Shown: positions 23,347 through 35,027 of the stretch, in pieces | How positions within the stretch are numbered: position 1 is the first letter of the stretch | How the letters are laid out: each line of letters opens with the position of its first letter | Origin: Labia minor | Taxonomy: Eukaryota; Arthropoda; Insecta; Dermaptera; Spongiphoridae | Assembly (NCBI GenBank): GCA_963082975.1 | Contig: OY720346.1 | Coordinates: 71,415,267-71,479,266 of the forward strand | Direction: 5' to 3' | DNA: 64,000 nt | Program-made: the position numbers and the translations under genes | Notes under the pieces: model-generated | What the model was told of the DNA's origin: nothing | Databases searched by the model: none | Seen by the model: only the letters and a program-made list of their open reading frames with translations

Positions 23347-23675
23347 TACTAGGTTTGTTCAAAAGGAAAGGTGAATTTTGAATTATTTCGAAAAGTATTT
23401 GATTTACATTTTGTCCTCTTCAAAGTAATTCCCGTCAGCACTTATGCCAGAGCTTCTTCCAATAAGTAAAAAATAAGTAAAAAATAGAAGAACACACAAA
23501 AACGTGACTAACTTTTTCTGTTGTCAAAAAAAAATTACTAATCCAAAATGGCTGATAATGTTAACATATGAGAAACATATGAATACCAACATTACAAATA
23601 AATTTCGATAATCTAACGTAAACTTACAGCCCGAGAAAATTCAAAATTCACCTTTTCTTTTGAGCAGACCTCGAA
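23347..23675. mobile_element. Mariner-derived MITE with long TIRs
   Basis: Left end TACTAGGTTTGTTCAAAAGG continues through GAAAGGTGAATTTTGAATT. The right end is the inverse, ending CTTTTGAGCAGACCTCGAA. The arms of about 45 bp match the ends of the mariner at 57510-58159. The interior retains only scraps of the transposase region (AGCACTTATGCCAGAGCTTC). This is an internal-deletion derivative of the same mariner. Confidence 0.75.
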
Positions 23676-24262
23676 TTTTATATGGAGAGAGAGAGAGAGA
23701 GCTTATTTTTTATTTTAAAAATGTAAAAATAGTCTAATATATATGTTTATTATTTAATAATTAATTTTTGAAATATTTAAATGAATAAGTCTATTCACGT
23801 TGAAAGTATATCATTTGAAGAGTCGAAATTTCATGAAAAGAGAGATAAATACTCATCCCCTCTTCCTCATTTAAATGCCCTCGTTCTTGAAATGGGATCT
23901 AAAGAACATGGTATTTAGTGTAAAGCCCAAAAGGGCTTAAATCGCTTTGTGTGATAAACGTTCACTGTTTAATGAAATTAAAAGAGAAGGAAGCATTTAG
24001 AATGATACCCCTAGGAGAAATTATTTAAAAATTTCCTGTTTATTAGAAGTGTGCGTGTGGGTGTGGGTGAGAGAGAGAGAGGAAATAAAAATGTAATTCG
24101 AAATATTTCTATATAAATAGGTAAAATGGATAAAGAAAGTTATAAATGTTTATTCAATATTCAGATTGGTTGAATATTGGCGAATAAACTATATTTAGGA
24201 ATCTCTCTCTCTCTCTGGTAGAGAAACTAGTATGAGAAATTTATATAGAGAATAATAATATA
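23676..24262. other. Spacer with (GA)n tracts
   Basis: (GA)n at 23686-23701 and 24067-24082, (CT)n at 24202-24216. The stretch 23800-24060 is less AT-rich, with no gene identified. Confidence 0.4.
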
Positions 24263-24692
24263 TACGAGGGTGGGGTGAAAAGTTTCCGGCCTGACCAAGA
24301 AAAACGATGTTTTTAAATTATTTTTTGCTTTATTTTTCAACATTCAAGATAGCTGAGACCTGTACGATGTCAGCTGAGCGTGTGCGAAATATTTTGCACA
24401 ATCATTTGAATATGGAAAAGCTGTGTGCAACGTGGGTGCCGCGTTTGCTAACATTAGACCAAAAACTGCTTCGAAAAACCATTTCTACCGACAATTTGGC
24501 GCTGTAGGCGTAATCCATACGAATTTTTGCGTCGATTCATAACTGTTTTTGAGAGTTAAATTAAATTAAATTAATTAGAACACCGTTATTGGAAATGTAT
24601 CATTGTTGATGGAGATTATGTTGAAAAATTTAGAAAAAAAAATTTAAAAACATCGTTTTTCTTGGCCGGAAGCTTTTCACCCCACCCTCGTA
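24263..24692 (+). mobile_element. Second mariner family, deleted, both TIRs present
   Basis: TIRs start TACGAGGGTGGGGTGAAAAG and end CTTTTCACCCCACCCTCGTA, flanked by TA on both sides (24261-24262 and 24693-24694). The arms extend about 50 bp (to AACATCGTTTTTCTTGG). The interior frame 24307-24507 reads SAERVRNILHNHLNMEKLC then WVPRLLTLDQK, the conserved block before the mariner catalytic core. A separate piece near 24585-24620 reads YWKCIIVDGDYVEK-like sequence. Most of the catalytic domain is deleted, leaving a 430-bp non-autonomous copy. Confidence 0.85.
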
Positions 24693-25077
24693 TAAAGAGA
24701 AGATTAGCTGAAGGATAATCATAAAACAATTCAAAAACTTCAATAAAGAAAACTAAAATTGTTTTTTGATAAAGAAGCAGTTTAAGTTTGTTTTTTTTTT
24801 AATTTTTTCAAAAGATGGCAAATGACTAAATTTATTTTGTGTTTTTATAAATATTAACGAATAATTGTTTCTAGATCTTTTAGAATTAAAAATAAAAATA
24901 AAATAGAATAAATAAAAAAAAGGTGGTGAGTGGGGGAATATCAGAAATAATATACAATTTGAAAAATTGTTTACTCCTAATTTCATCTTAAAGTACTTAA
25001 AATATGAATTGATTTTTATATTTGTTGAAAATATATTATAATAATTAATTTATTTCAAATATAATTATAAAAAACTG
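24693..25077. other. AT-rich spacer
   Basis: Nothing recognised. Confidence 0.4.
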
Positions 25078-25314
25078 ACTTTTGTACTTCCTACGCAAGT
25101 TATGTCAATTAGGTGTCATATGATCAGTAGAACGGGTACTAAAATCCTTTACCTTGATTTTCTTGATCGGAGGCGCTACTTTTTATCAAGTAGCTTCCTA
25201 ATGTTGACTCCATCCTATAGACCGCAGCAAGAGAAATTCCTTTACCAGGCCCGGGACTTGAACCCGTGACCATGAGAATGTGAGCCAGCTACGCTACCTT
25301 CCACCTTGTGGTGC
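25078..25314 (-). mobile_element. tRNA-derived SINE (family H)
   Basis: On the minus strand it begins GGCACCACAAGGTGG and carries a tRNA-like A box (GGTAGCGTAGCTGGC region) and B box (GGTTCAAGTCCC). The body shared with 32005-32272 follows (GCGCCTCCGATCAAGAAAAT, ATAGGACAC-like region, TTGCGTAGGAAGTACAAAAG). It is a pseudogene-like SINE, not a tRNA gene: there is no cloverleaf acceptor pairing and a long non-tRNA body follows. Confidence 0.75.
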
Positions 25315-25318
25315 CTTC

Positions 25319-25350
<32 letters not shown>

Positions 25351-26407
25351 ATAGGTAGATAAATAAAAATATGTTATTATATCAAAAATATTATCATTTC
25401 TTCTAATAACTTTCCCAATAAACTTCATATTAAATGCGTAAACAAAATTAAGCTCTCTTTTTTCCCTTTTTTTTGATAAATTTGGAAATAACTTAATTCA
25501 ACAAGAATTCTTTATTAGGATCTTAAATTTCACTTCTGCCTGAATGAAGAGGCTATAAATAATGATAGATTTATTTTTGAGTCTCGTTCCATTTATGGGC
25601 TAAAATAAAAAAAGGGGTCCACGAGATTAATATATATGCCTTCAAGTTAAATAAAAAAAAAATAATAAAAAATGATTTCCCCTCCCGATTTAAGGCTTCT
25701 TCATCGAATGAGAAGGAAAGAGAGAAAACAAGGATCTCCTTTCAGTTTCGAATGAATAATAATATTGACGAATAGAAATAAGAGAATGAAGGTGGAGTAA
25801 GGAGAGGAGGTGGGGTATGAAAAGGAAAGATGAATGGAATATAAATAAATAAATAAGTCCCTATAGGGCTTTGATTTATCATCGCCAATGGCAGCCATTA
25901 ATTTTCAACTAAAGGAAAGGTTTAAATGAATGAAACACGCGACAGGGAAACACCGCCAGTCAAGCAGATAGATCAACACTAACGAGGGATATTCACAAAC
26001 CGAAACAACCAACGCCCCTTATTGAAGAAAAAAAAAACTCAATCATATGGGTTAGTTAATATGTTAAGTATCTAATTAGATAAAAATAAATGAGAAATAT
26101 TATTTCTTGGTGTGTAGGTATTAGACATTGTGCATCTCTAGATCAAAAACTATAAATATTACGTTGATAAAGTTTATATTTGAAATCATCTTATTGTTAG
26201 CTCAAATAGTAGTCTCCAAACTTAAAAATTAAAAAAAAAAATTATTAACCAAATTTTCTAGAATGAGTAGATAAAAAAATTTTAATATATTTATATTAAT
26301 AATATGTGACATAAACGTTTTTCCAAAACCAAAAAATAGTTGTTTGTTGATATTTTATAATAATTTTAATCAAAAGACATTCTTAATATATATATATATA
26401 ATTTATT
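25315..26407. other. Spacer with (TA)n and a unique patch
   Basis: (TA)n at 25328-25351. The stretch 25500-26030 is less AT-rich and unique (purine-rich 25705-25835) but contains no recognisable coding domain. Confidence 0.4.
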
Positions 26408-26583
26408 GAAGGACCACAGGGTGAGAGGTTAGTGTTGCTGGCTCACATTCTCGTGGTCCCTAGTTCAAATCTCGGGCCTCAAAAAGGAATTACTCTAACT
26501 GGAGTCTTTGACGGAGTCAACCTAGCCTTGGGGATCAACATTGGGAAACTACTTGATAAAAAGTGACGCCTATCAAGTAATTT
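26408..26583 (+). mobile_element. tRNA-derived SINE (family H), 3'-truncated
   Basis: Head GGACCACAGGGTGAGAGG with A box, B box near TAGTTCAAATCTC, then body through GACGCCTATCAAG. It stops where HINE copy A5 begins, so the HINE insertion or a deletion removed the SINE 3' half. Confidence 0.7.
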
Positions 26584-26614
26584 TTACTAAGGTTGAGAAA
26601 AATGTCTGTTTGTG

Positions 26615-26655
<41 letters not shown>

Positions 26656-27091
26656 ATGTAGACAAGATTACGTAAAAACTGTTTGAGCTGGAATCATGAA
26701 ATTTGCTCCACTGGCATTATTCAAAATTCGTAGTTTTCTATCAACTTTTAAGAAATGTAGCTCATTCGGAAAACGACCATTACCTACAATGTTTTGATTT
26801 TTTTTCTCTAAACTGGCCGTAAAAATAAAGATGTTTTTCGCATGATTAAAATTTGTATAAAACTGCTATATATAGAATTTTAGCTTGATTGAATCGCTGA
26901 AAGTACCGGAATTAATTTTTTAACACTGCAAATCACGCGCCAGCACGTGACGTGGTGCACGCAACAAAGAGCCAACACACGCTGGTTTGAATATTATTTA
27001 TTAATTTTAATTTATAATTTAATTAATTAAATTTAATTTAAATATGTATATGTTAATTAATCCAATTCAAAAAGCGAGATAGTCGAGTGGA
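26584..27091 (+). mobile_element. HINE family A, copy A5, truncated at both ends
   Basis: Begins inside the element at TTACTAAGGTTGAG. The (GT)n position is mostly (TA)n here (26619-26646). Core, TATA-like CTATATATAG and CACGTGACGTGGTGC block follow. The 3' end stops within the hairpin at GCGAGATAGTCGAGTGG. Confidence 0.8.
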
Positions 27092-27822
27092 AATTTTTAT
27101 TATATACATATAATTGTATTATTATTTTACTGTATTGTATTAGTATTTTTATTAATTATTATATTTTTTTATCGGCTTATATATTTATATAATAATATTT
27201 TAAAATATTTAAATTAAACGGGTCCTGACTCTTCTGCATTACATTATGATTTAGAACAGAAGTTAACAGTAACAAAATCATTTTAGTGGTACCTGAACTT
27301 TTTGAAGTAAGTTTCTGTAGTACAAACTTCAAAAAATGTGAGAATAATGTTAGAATAAATAAAATTAGATTATAATAAATATATACATTTCTAATATACC
27401 TTTTTGAATAATTTTTTTATAAATTTCTTTGAATCTAATAAAATGAATTTGATGGGATATGTGATTAAACCATTATTTTAAATTTGGAATGTTTGTTCAC
27501 CTTTCCATGCAAATGTAACTGTGATTAGACGGGAAACCATTTTATTTGGACATTATTTGAAAACGGAAACCGGAACCGGAAAATACAAGTGTATTTTAAA
27601 TTCTTCAATGATCCAAGGAGTCATTTATGAATTTTTATTAATATGTATGTTTTATTTTCATTAATAATTTTACAAAATGAAATATTACAGTTTAAAGTAT
27701 TTTATGTGTTTCCTCCCTTATAGAAAGAAGATTTTAATAAAACCACAGCAAAAATTAAATTGTTTTTAATTTTATCAAATCAAAATCAAATCATTTATAA
27801 TTTATAATTGTTAAAAAAATAA
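27092..27822. other. AT-rich spacer
   Basis: Nothing recognised; 27520-27580 is slightly less AT-rich. Confidence 0.4.
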
Positions 27823-28270
27823 GCTGGAGTGTCTCCACTTGACTATCTCACAATTTTCATTGCACTTATATTATATTTAAATTAAATTTAATTAATTAAA
27901 TTAGAAATTAAAATTAATAAATAATATTTATTAAACCAGCGTCTGTTAGGCTCTTTGTTGAATTAACGCCCTCGCGCGTGATTTGCAGTGTTAAAAAATT
28001 AATTCCGGTACTTTCAGTGATTCAATCAAGCTAAAATTCTATAATTTCTATAGTTTTATACAATTTTAATTATTTGAAAAACTATCAAACATATTTTTAT
28101 TTTTATGGTCACTTTAGAGAAAAAAAAATCAAAACGTTGTAGGTAATAATCCTCTTCCGGTTGAGCTACATTTCTCCAAAGTTGATAGAAATCTACAAAT
28201 TTTGAATAACGCCCGTATACCAAATTTCATGATTCTAGCTCAAACCGTTTTTGCGTAATATTGTCTACAT

Positions 28271-28305
<35 letters not shown>

Positions 28306-28417
28306 CATTTTTCTCAACCTTAGTGAAAATGACTCAGGGACCTTCAAAACGTATAAAAACATCAAAATCTCGACATCGAAAATTTTCGTGATCGCAACTA
28401 TCTCTGGCGAGATAGTA
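27823..28417 (-). mobile_element. HINE family A, copy A6, complete
   Basis: Both ends are present: hairpin side CTGGAGTGTCTCCACTTGAC at the left, and CTATCTCTGGCGAGATAGT at the right, the full 5' hairpin. A (CA)n(GA)n tract lies at about 28270-28303. The GC-rich block is partly decayed (CGCCCTCGCGCGTGATTTGC). Length about 595 bp. Confidence 0.85.
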
Positions 28418-29189
28418 AAAAAAAACTACAATTTTAGCATATTGACTTGTGTTTTATTTTATATATTTTATTTTTAGGCCTTTTTAATTTTATACCTAAG
28501 TAAAGCAAATAAGCTTTACATATACAAAAAAATTTTAAATTTTTTTTTTCACAAAAAAATTAAATTTTACATAATATAAGTAATTTAAAAATAATAATTT
28601 TTTTTTTTTTAAATCGATTTTATTCTTTCTCATGGTTTGAAATACAAAATCTATCCTTTCTCTAATCTCGTGTCAAATTCTAATCTCGATTTATGTCAAT
28701 TAGCAAATTAATTCTATATAAATGTGTTTGCATGTGTGTGTGTGTGTGTGTGTGTGTTTGTGAAAGAGCGAGAAAGAGAGTTAGTGCAATTGGGTTATAA
28801 ATTTAGATATCTGTCAACCTGATTTTGCCGTATGATAAGAGAGAAGAAGAAAATCAATTATTTCTATGATCCAATTGCATGGGCTCCCTTGTGATGATAT
28901 CAATCAACAGGATAAATAATTCTAATTGGTAAATTGCTGTTTTGGAGCAAGATGATTGGAATGTCAAGTGTTTGTTTACGAGATTGAATGGAATGGCAAG
29001 CCATATTAGTTAGGATAAACTTAGTAATGGACGAGTCGATTTGGATATTAAACGAGACAGTTCCTTGGAGGGTACATGTAAGCATTAAGATAAGGGTAGT
29101 TCAGGAAACGTCCCAAGTGTCAGTAGTTCAGGCAACTAGAAATTAGCGATCGAGTGTAGTTTAGCTTTCTTCATACAATAGGATCAGAA
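28418..29189. other. Spacer with (GT)n
   Basis: (GT)n at about 28733-28756. The stretch 28780-29160 is less AT-rich and unique, with no domain recognised on either strand. Confidence 0.4.
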
Positions 29190-29447
29190 ATATATATATA
29201 TAATTTACTATGTATGTTACATATGTATGAAATGTCTGTAATATTATGAAGTTAGCTACAAATTTAGAACTTTACAATTTACAATTTTTATAGAATTTAA
29301 AATAAAAATAAATTTGAGATATACAAATTGAAATATTCTAATTTTTGATATTAATATTAATTTTTATCATAAAAGAGAATTTATATTAGACATAATAAAC
29401 ATAAAAAGAAACCTATCAAAATTATCAATTTGTTACTAACTTCATTT
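29190..29447 (+). repeat. Family M repeat, copy 2
   Basis: ATGTATGAAATGTCTGTAA, then ATGAAGTTAGCTACAAA, an AT-rich body of about 200 bp, and the inverse TTTGTTACTAACTTCAT. Matches 37313-37545 in reverse and 2195-2300 in short form. Confidence 0.65.
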
Positions 29448-29448
29448 T

Positions 29449-29525
29449 TTACCGACCGACGATAGTAAGGGAGGTATTGTTTTCACACCAAATTTCACAT
29501 GTGGAGATTTTTACATATCTCCACG
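29449..29525 (+). mobile_element. HINE family B, copy B4, 5' fragment
   Basis: The first 77 bp of family B (ACCGACCGACGATAGTAAGG through ATCTCCACGAA), essentially identical to 46453-46530, abutting the T run at the end of the family M copy. The rest of the element is absent. Confidence 0.8.
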
Positions 29526-30096
29526 AAATATATTTAACTGCTTATTTTGATATTAAAACTTTAATAATATATTCCTATGCAAAATGATTAATCGCCTGAA
29601 ATATATGCAACCCCGAATCCATTAACCGATATTTGTACATATTATAGTTACAAGTATTTAAAATGTATGTATATTAAATATATAAATAGAATAGGACCTC
29701 AAATGCTAATATAATCATGTTTAATCAATTTAAATTATTTTGATATTGGAATTCAAAAAATAGTTTTCATAGTCGTCTGATGGAGTAATATTGCAAAAAA
29801 AAACTCATATTTGCATATTTATGATATCCAGAGAGCTTTTTTTATAATAAATATGTGAGTTAATATTGAACTTTTTTTTGCGATGCTATTACTAATATAT
29901 TTTAAAAAATTCAAATAAATTTTATATTTATAGATAAATTTTTTCTTTGATGTATTTTATCAATTATATATATTTTTTTATTTATTAAATAAAGAATAGA
30001 AAAAGATGGGGATGTACTATTTTTTATTATTCATATATTTATTTTTTGAATGTAATAATATAAAATTGGAAAAAAATTGCAATAGAAATATATATA
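29526..30096. other. AT-rich spacer
   Basis: Nothing recognised. Confidence 0.4.
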
Positions 30097-30370
30097 TAAA
30101 GGTTTTTGTCTGCACATTGCTCAGAATTCAAAAATCTTTGCATATCTTCGCGTTTCATGATCTCTAGAATCCAAAAGTGACTTTAGAATTTTTCATGTCT
30201 ATCTGTCCAGAAATTCTCATGTTATAGACTCAAAATTTCGATGAAATTATATCACAATATTCTTGCATATCTCTATTTGTTCTCTATTTATATAAATTTT
30301 ATTAATATCTAATCAATAAAGAATCAGAAATGAATTTTTTAAAATTTGATATATTCTAATTTCTTTAAAC
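30097..30370 (+). repeat. Family N repeat, copy 1
   Basis: Starts after a (TA)n tract with TTTTTGTCTGCACATTGCTC, then TCCAAAAGTGACT, CATGTCTATCTGTCC, ATTTCGATGAAATTATATC and AATATTCTTGCATATCTC. It matches 56302-56380 and, inverted, 56650-56910. It shares with families A and B the order simple GTCTGTC-type motif, then GATGAAAT core. Confidence 0.6.
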
Positions 30371-30424
30371 TTTATTTTTATTTACTTTTTTTTTTAATAA
30401 TTTAAAATTGGTTTAAAAAAATTA

Positions 30425-30796
30425 ATCGAGAGAGGAGAAGGAATGGGGTTTGAAATTAATAGTGATAAGACAAAATATATTTAGTATCAGAGAGAAACCG
30501 GATTAACATACAAAATCTTAATATACAAAATGTACAATTTGAATATGTAAAAAAATTTAATGTAATCACGAAGAAGAATAATATTTGAAAAGAATTTAAA
30601 TCCAGGTTGCAATCAGGAAACGCCTGTTATCAAGGAGTAAAGAGGCTTATCTCACACATTAAAATTATTATCAAAGGGATCAAAATTAAATTATATAAAA
30701 CAATTATTTTACTGGTTGTATTATATGTGAGTGAGGCATGGTCTATGACCTTAGGGGACGAGAGTAGATTTAGAGTATTTGAGAATAGGATTTAGA
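30425..30796 (+). pseudogene. Non-LTR retrotransposon reverse-transcriptase fragment
   Basis: The frame 30607-30795 reads QSGNACYQGVKRLISHIKII, then LYKTIILLVVLYVSEAWSM and ESRFRVFENRI, where a stop follows. This is the same LINE family as 5075-5590 but covers a slightly more N-terminal piece. The preceding DNA (30430-30480) reads GFEINSDKTKYI, matching the block after the catalytic fingers in such enzymes, interrupted by stops and frameshifts. Dead copy with no clear 3' tail. Confidence 0.8.
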
Positions 30797-31995
30797 GCAG
30801 CTAGTTATTTATAGATATAAGTATATCTATATATTTATATGAATTGATCTTGTTTTATTTATTTCTCACCCCCCCCCCCTTCCACATTCATCTACAATCA
30901 AGTAAGTAAATAAATAAACAGCTAATTGCAAAAGATCCTTGGTAATCTGTGTCGATGATGTTGTGGTGTCGTGCAAACTATTCTCTGTGCGTGCTGGGAT
31001 TTCGATTGGCAAACGAGACGAGACAAACACGATTAACCACCCATCTACACCCACATCGGACAGAGAGACAAACAATTCATGGGAGATTCGACGGCAATTC
31101 TTGGATAAGGCTGCATAACATTGCATTATTAATGGAAACAGTTCACACCACACCAAAGAAAACCAACATTCAAATAATTTTTCATTAATGAGAAGATAAT
31201 AAATAAAAATTGTGTAAGAAAATCATAGGAAAAAAAAACTGAAATTGTTTAATTTGATTATATAAAAAAGTACGAAAAAATTAATGAATAAATTTATTTT
31301 AGTCTATATTATCAATTAAAATTTGAAACTTTAAATAAATTAATAAATAATATAATAAATAAATAAATTAATTAATTAATATATTAATTATTTTAAAATA
31401 TCGATAATTTCTAAAATTAATTTCAAATAATTATAATATTAATACTTAATTCCTACACACACATATATACTATATTATTTTTATATATTTATATTTTAAT
31501 ATTTATTTATACAATTATATCTATAAAATGAATATCAATTCTTAATACATCTCAAGCATACTTGAATAATTTTTTAAATTTTTATTTATTATCATAGATT
31601 ATAGCTTTATAAACCTTAGTGAGTGGGTTTTTTTGTTTATTGATCATTTTTTTTTTTAAGATAAAAACAAATATCTAATTTATTTAATTTTTTGATTTTA
31701 ATTTTTTCTAATTTCATAATAAGAAATAATTATTTGTTTAATCAAATTCAAAAAATCAAAAATTAATTAAGAAAATTCTTAAAAACATCTTAGAAATGAA
31801 GAAACAAAGATGAGAGATCCTATAATAATTGAAAGAAATTGAAAATTAAAAAATTAAAAACAGAAATGTATTGGACAATAAAAAAAAATGATTCGAGATT
31901 TTATAATTTTAAGTTTAAAATTTTTTATTCTAAAATTTCTTGGTTGATTATAATCATTTATGATTGTTTTATACTAATTTCTAAAAGTATATATG
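30797..31995. other. Spacer with one unique GC-richer patch
   Basis: A C run lies at 30869-30878. The patch 30930-31190 is GC-richer than its surroundings, unique here, and open in frames on both strands (30949-31188 plus; 30866-31156 minus). No domain is recognisable. The remainder to 31995 is very AT-rich. Confidence 0.3.
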
Positions 31996-32281
31996 CCTAA
32001 TATAAGGCGCCACAGGGTAAGAGGTTAGCGTAGCTGGCTCACATTCTCGTGGTCCCGGGGTTAAGTCCCGGGCCTGGAAAGGGAATTTCTCTAGCGGGGG
32101 TCTAAAGGACAGAGTCAACCGAGCAAATCAGAAAAGCTACTTGATAAGAAAATCAAAGTAAATGGTGATAGGACCCGTTTTACTGATCATAGGACACCTA
32201 ATTGATATAACCGACTTGATTGGCGTTGTTCTTGCGTAGGACGTATAAAAATCAGGATTTATTTTTATATACCCTAATATA
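31996..32281 (+). mobile_element. tRNA-derived SINE (family H), complete with TSD
   Basis: The element spans about 32005-32272 and is flanked by CCTAATATA on both sides (31996-32004 and 32273-32281). The head GGCGCCACAGGGTAAGAGG has an A box (TTAGCGTAGCTGG) and a B box (GGTTAAGTCCC). The non-tRNA body (AAGCTACTTGATAAG, GATAGGACCCGTTTTACTG, TTGCGTAGGACGTA) is shared with the other copies. The direct repeat shows LINE-type insertion. Expected to be transcribed by RNA polymerase III if the boxes are functional. Confidence 0.8.
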
Positions 32282-32968
32282 TATTAATTTCTAAAGAAAT
32301 TTTTAATGTATATATAATAGAATGTATACGCGTCGTGCATTGACCATAAAAGTGTATAGATGCATAAAAATAAAATAAATTTTATCAGAGATTATTTTCA
32401 ATAATTTATAATTATAAAAGTAAATAATTGTCATTTAAAATATAATTTTATGATTTATTTAAAGGGTGTATAAAAATATTTTTTTTTTACATTACACAAA
32501 TGATCCCCAAAGGCGTTACACATTAATTAATGCTAATAAATCCCAAAGGGTGGTAAATAATACGAACATTTCAACAGTAATGGATTGGAGACACTCGATC
32601 ATCCTGTCTCCTTTGGTGGACATCAGGCGACCTCCATTACAATCAAAAACACCAAAAACCAAAAACACCCAACTAACAACTTGAACCAGCAGACACGAAT
32701 GTCGTACTGACTTATCAACCGAGGCAAAGTTCTATTATCTAAAAGAAGAGGTGAAATAAAAAAAAATATATATATAAAAACAAAGCGTCGAGAGGAGAAG
32801 AGAAAAAGAACTAGAAAAACGATTACGATTAGATGCATTCGTTTAATTTGCGATAAGCTTAGGAGTTTTCATTTAATCTCTTAATTGAAAGAATTGTTCC
32901 TATAAATAAAGATGAGCTCAAGAGAGAAAGAAATGACCATTCATTTCAATTGAAAGAATTGATAAATA

Positions 32969-33003
<35 letters not shown>

Positions 33004-33322
33004 TGTAAATTAATTTATATTATAAATTTAGTTATATATATATAATATACGCAATTGGTTATTTATCAATTAGATCAAAAGAATATTGGACTAGTTGTAA
33101 CCTAGATATAAGATATCCAGTGATAAAAAAAACTTATCATGATAATGAAATAGATTAAAATAATAAAATAAAATAAATAGATATAACTAAAATTAAATAC
33201 CACTGAGTTTTAAATTAAAATTAATTTAGTCACACTTTAAAACTTCTAAAATTAATTAAAAGAATTAAATTTTTATGTTCAAAATTATTTTCTCTCTCAT
33301 TCATATGTTTATTATAATTTTT
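32282..33322. other. AT-rich spacer with (TA)n
   Basis: (TA)n at about 32973-33000. The stretch 32560-32860 is less AT-rich and unique; open frames there have no recognisable domain. Confidence 0.4.
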
Positions 33323-33635
33323 ACTATTTCGCCAGATAGATAGATTTTGAAGTTTTTATACGTTTTGAAGGTTCCTCAATCATTTTCAGCTCTTTAGGAA
33401 GAGGGTCATTACTTACAACGTTTTGATTTTTTTTCCTCTATACTGACCGTAAAAATAAAGAAATATGTTTGGTAGTTTTTCATATGATTAAAAATTGTAT
33501 AAAACTGCTATATATAGAATTTCAGCTTGATTGAATAGCTGAAAGTACCAGAATTAATTTTTTAACACTGCAAATCTCATGAGCCAACACGTGACGTCGT
33601 GCCATCAATAAAGAGGCAAACATACGCTGATTTAA
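33323..33635 (+). mobile_element. HINE family A, copy A7a, internally deleted and 3'-truncated
   Basis: Starts ACTATTTCGCCAGATAGATAG. The region from ATCATTTTCA to the CTTTAGGAAGAGGGTCATT block is fused, removing the (GT)n and core. It continues through the CACGTGACGTCGTGCC block and stops at ACGCTGATTTAAT, where copy A7b begins in the same orientation. Confidence 0.8.
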
Positions 33636-33636
33636 T

Positions 33637-34112
33637 ATGTCGAGATTTTGAGGTTTTTATACGTTTTGAAGGTCCCTGAATCATTTTCACTAAGGTTGAG
33701 AAAAATGTCTATGTGTGTGGGCGGGGGGGGGGGTATGTGTATGTGTGTGGGGGGGTATGTGTATGTGTGGGGGGGTATGTGTATGTTTGGTTGTATGTAG
33801 ACAAGATTACGCAATAATGGTTTAAGCTAGAATCATGAAATATGGTATACGGGCATTATTCGAAATTCGTAGTTTTCTATCAACTTTTGAGAAATATAGC
33901 TCTTTCGGAAGAGGGTCATTACCTACCACAATTTGATGTTTTTCCTCTAAAGTGCATGTAAAAATAAAGGTATATGTTTGATAACATGCGCTGGTTTAAT
34001 AAATATTATCTATTAATTTTAATTTAAAATTAATTAAATTTAATTAAATATAATATATTGTGTTATTTAATCCAATTCGAATTGCGAGATAATCGAGTGG
34101 AGACACTCCAGC
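33637..34112 (+). mobile_element. HINE family A, copy A7b, internally deleted
   Basis: Begins at ATGTCGAGATTTTGAGG (5' end missing). It has an expanded G-run/(GT)n tract at 33711-33790, the core at about 33830-33845, and a deletion fusing GTTTGATAA directly to CATGCGCTGGTTTAA, which removes the GC-rich block. The 3' end GCGAGATAATCG plus GAGTGGAGACACTC is intact. Confidence 0.8.
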
Positions 34113-34335
34113 TAATTTATTATTAAAATTCCTATTTTAAATTAAGATAAACCTAATAAAGATTATTTTCCCGAGGCTGAAACCAATACAGATCAATATT
34201 TCTTTATAAAAATTATCTATGGTGTGAATTTCAAAATATCCTTAGAGCGGTTTAATATTTCAAAAATATAAATATTATATATCTTCTATATATACAATTT
34301 TAGTTAGGATAATAAGATAATGTAAGATAAACTAT
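34113..34335 (+). repeat. Family K element, 3' half only
   Basis: Matches 13420-13560 and 54020-54180: CCTATTTTAAATTAAGA, CCGAGGCTGAAACCAATAC, CTATGGTGTGAATTTC, TTTAATATTTCAAAAAT. It begins immediately after the hairpin end of HINE A7b, suggesting that the HINE inserted into it. Confidence 0.6.
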
Positions 34336-35027
34336 TATTCAAAAACTCAATTTAATTTATTATAAAAAAAATATAATTTATAGTAGTTTTCCGAGAGTTT
34401 TGAAAATTGGTAAAATTTTGCAGGAAACCCCTTTTATTAGAACCAGATAACTGGATTAAAAATGACATAGACTCTTGATATAATATAAGTATATAAATAT
34501 AATTTAAAATATCAAAAAATATATATAAGTAATTTAATAATATTATTAATCTCAAAATCCCAAAAACTTTGAATTATTAATTTCCTCGTTATAATTTTCT
34601 TAATTTATTATTTGTTCTCAAATTCCAAGAATTTACTAAGTGAAGTGATTATACTACTCAATGAGGAAATTAATTCCGCTATCGCCATGACATCCTCTAT
34701 TAAAGTAATTATCTCAATCTTGTAATCAAAGATGTCTAATTACATATAAAGCCGTATATAGAGTTTCACAGAAGTAAATTAACAATAAAGATTTATTCTG
34801 ATTGGCACCCCATATTTGTTTATGATAATACTATACAAATCCAATACAAATATTTAAATATATAATAATAAATATGGATATATTAATTAAATACGAGGTA
34901 TAATATGCCTCTATCAATAAAATAAATTAAATATTGATATTTCGATTGAACATTACAATTTTCTGTGTTGTGTCTATAATTAATAAATAAATAAATTTGG
35001 AAATCGTTTTTTCATTAAAAAAAAAAT
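34336..35027. other. AT-rich spacer
   Basis: Nothing recognised. Confidence 0.4.

Noticed and set aside
31996..32090. tRNA gene
   Set aside because: A and B boxes are present, but there is no acceptor-stem pairing and a 170-bp shared body follows, with flanking direct repeats. It is a SINE.
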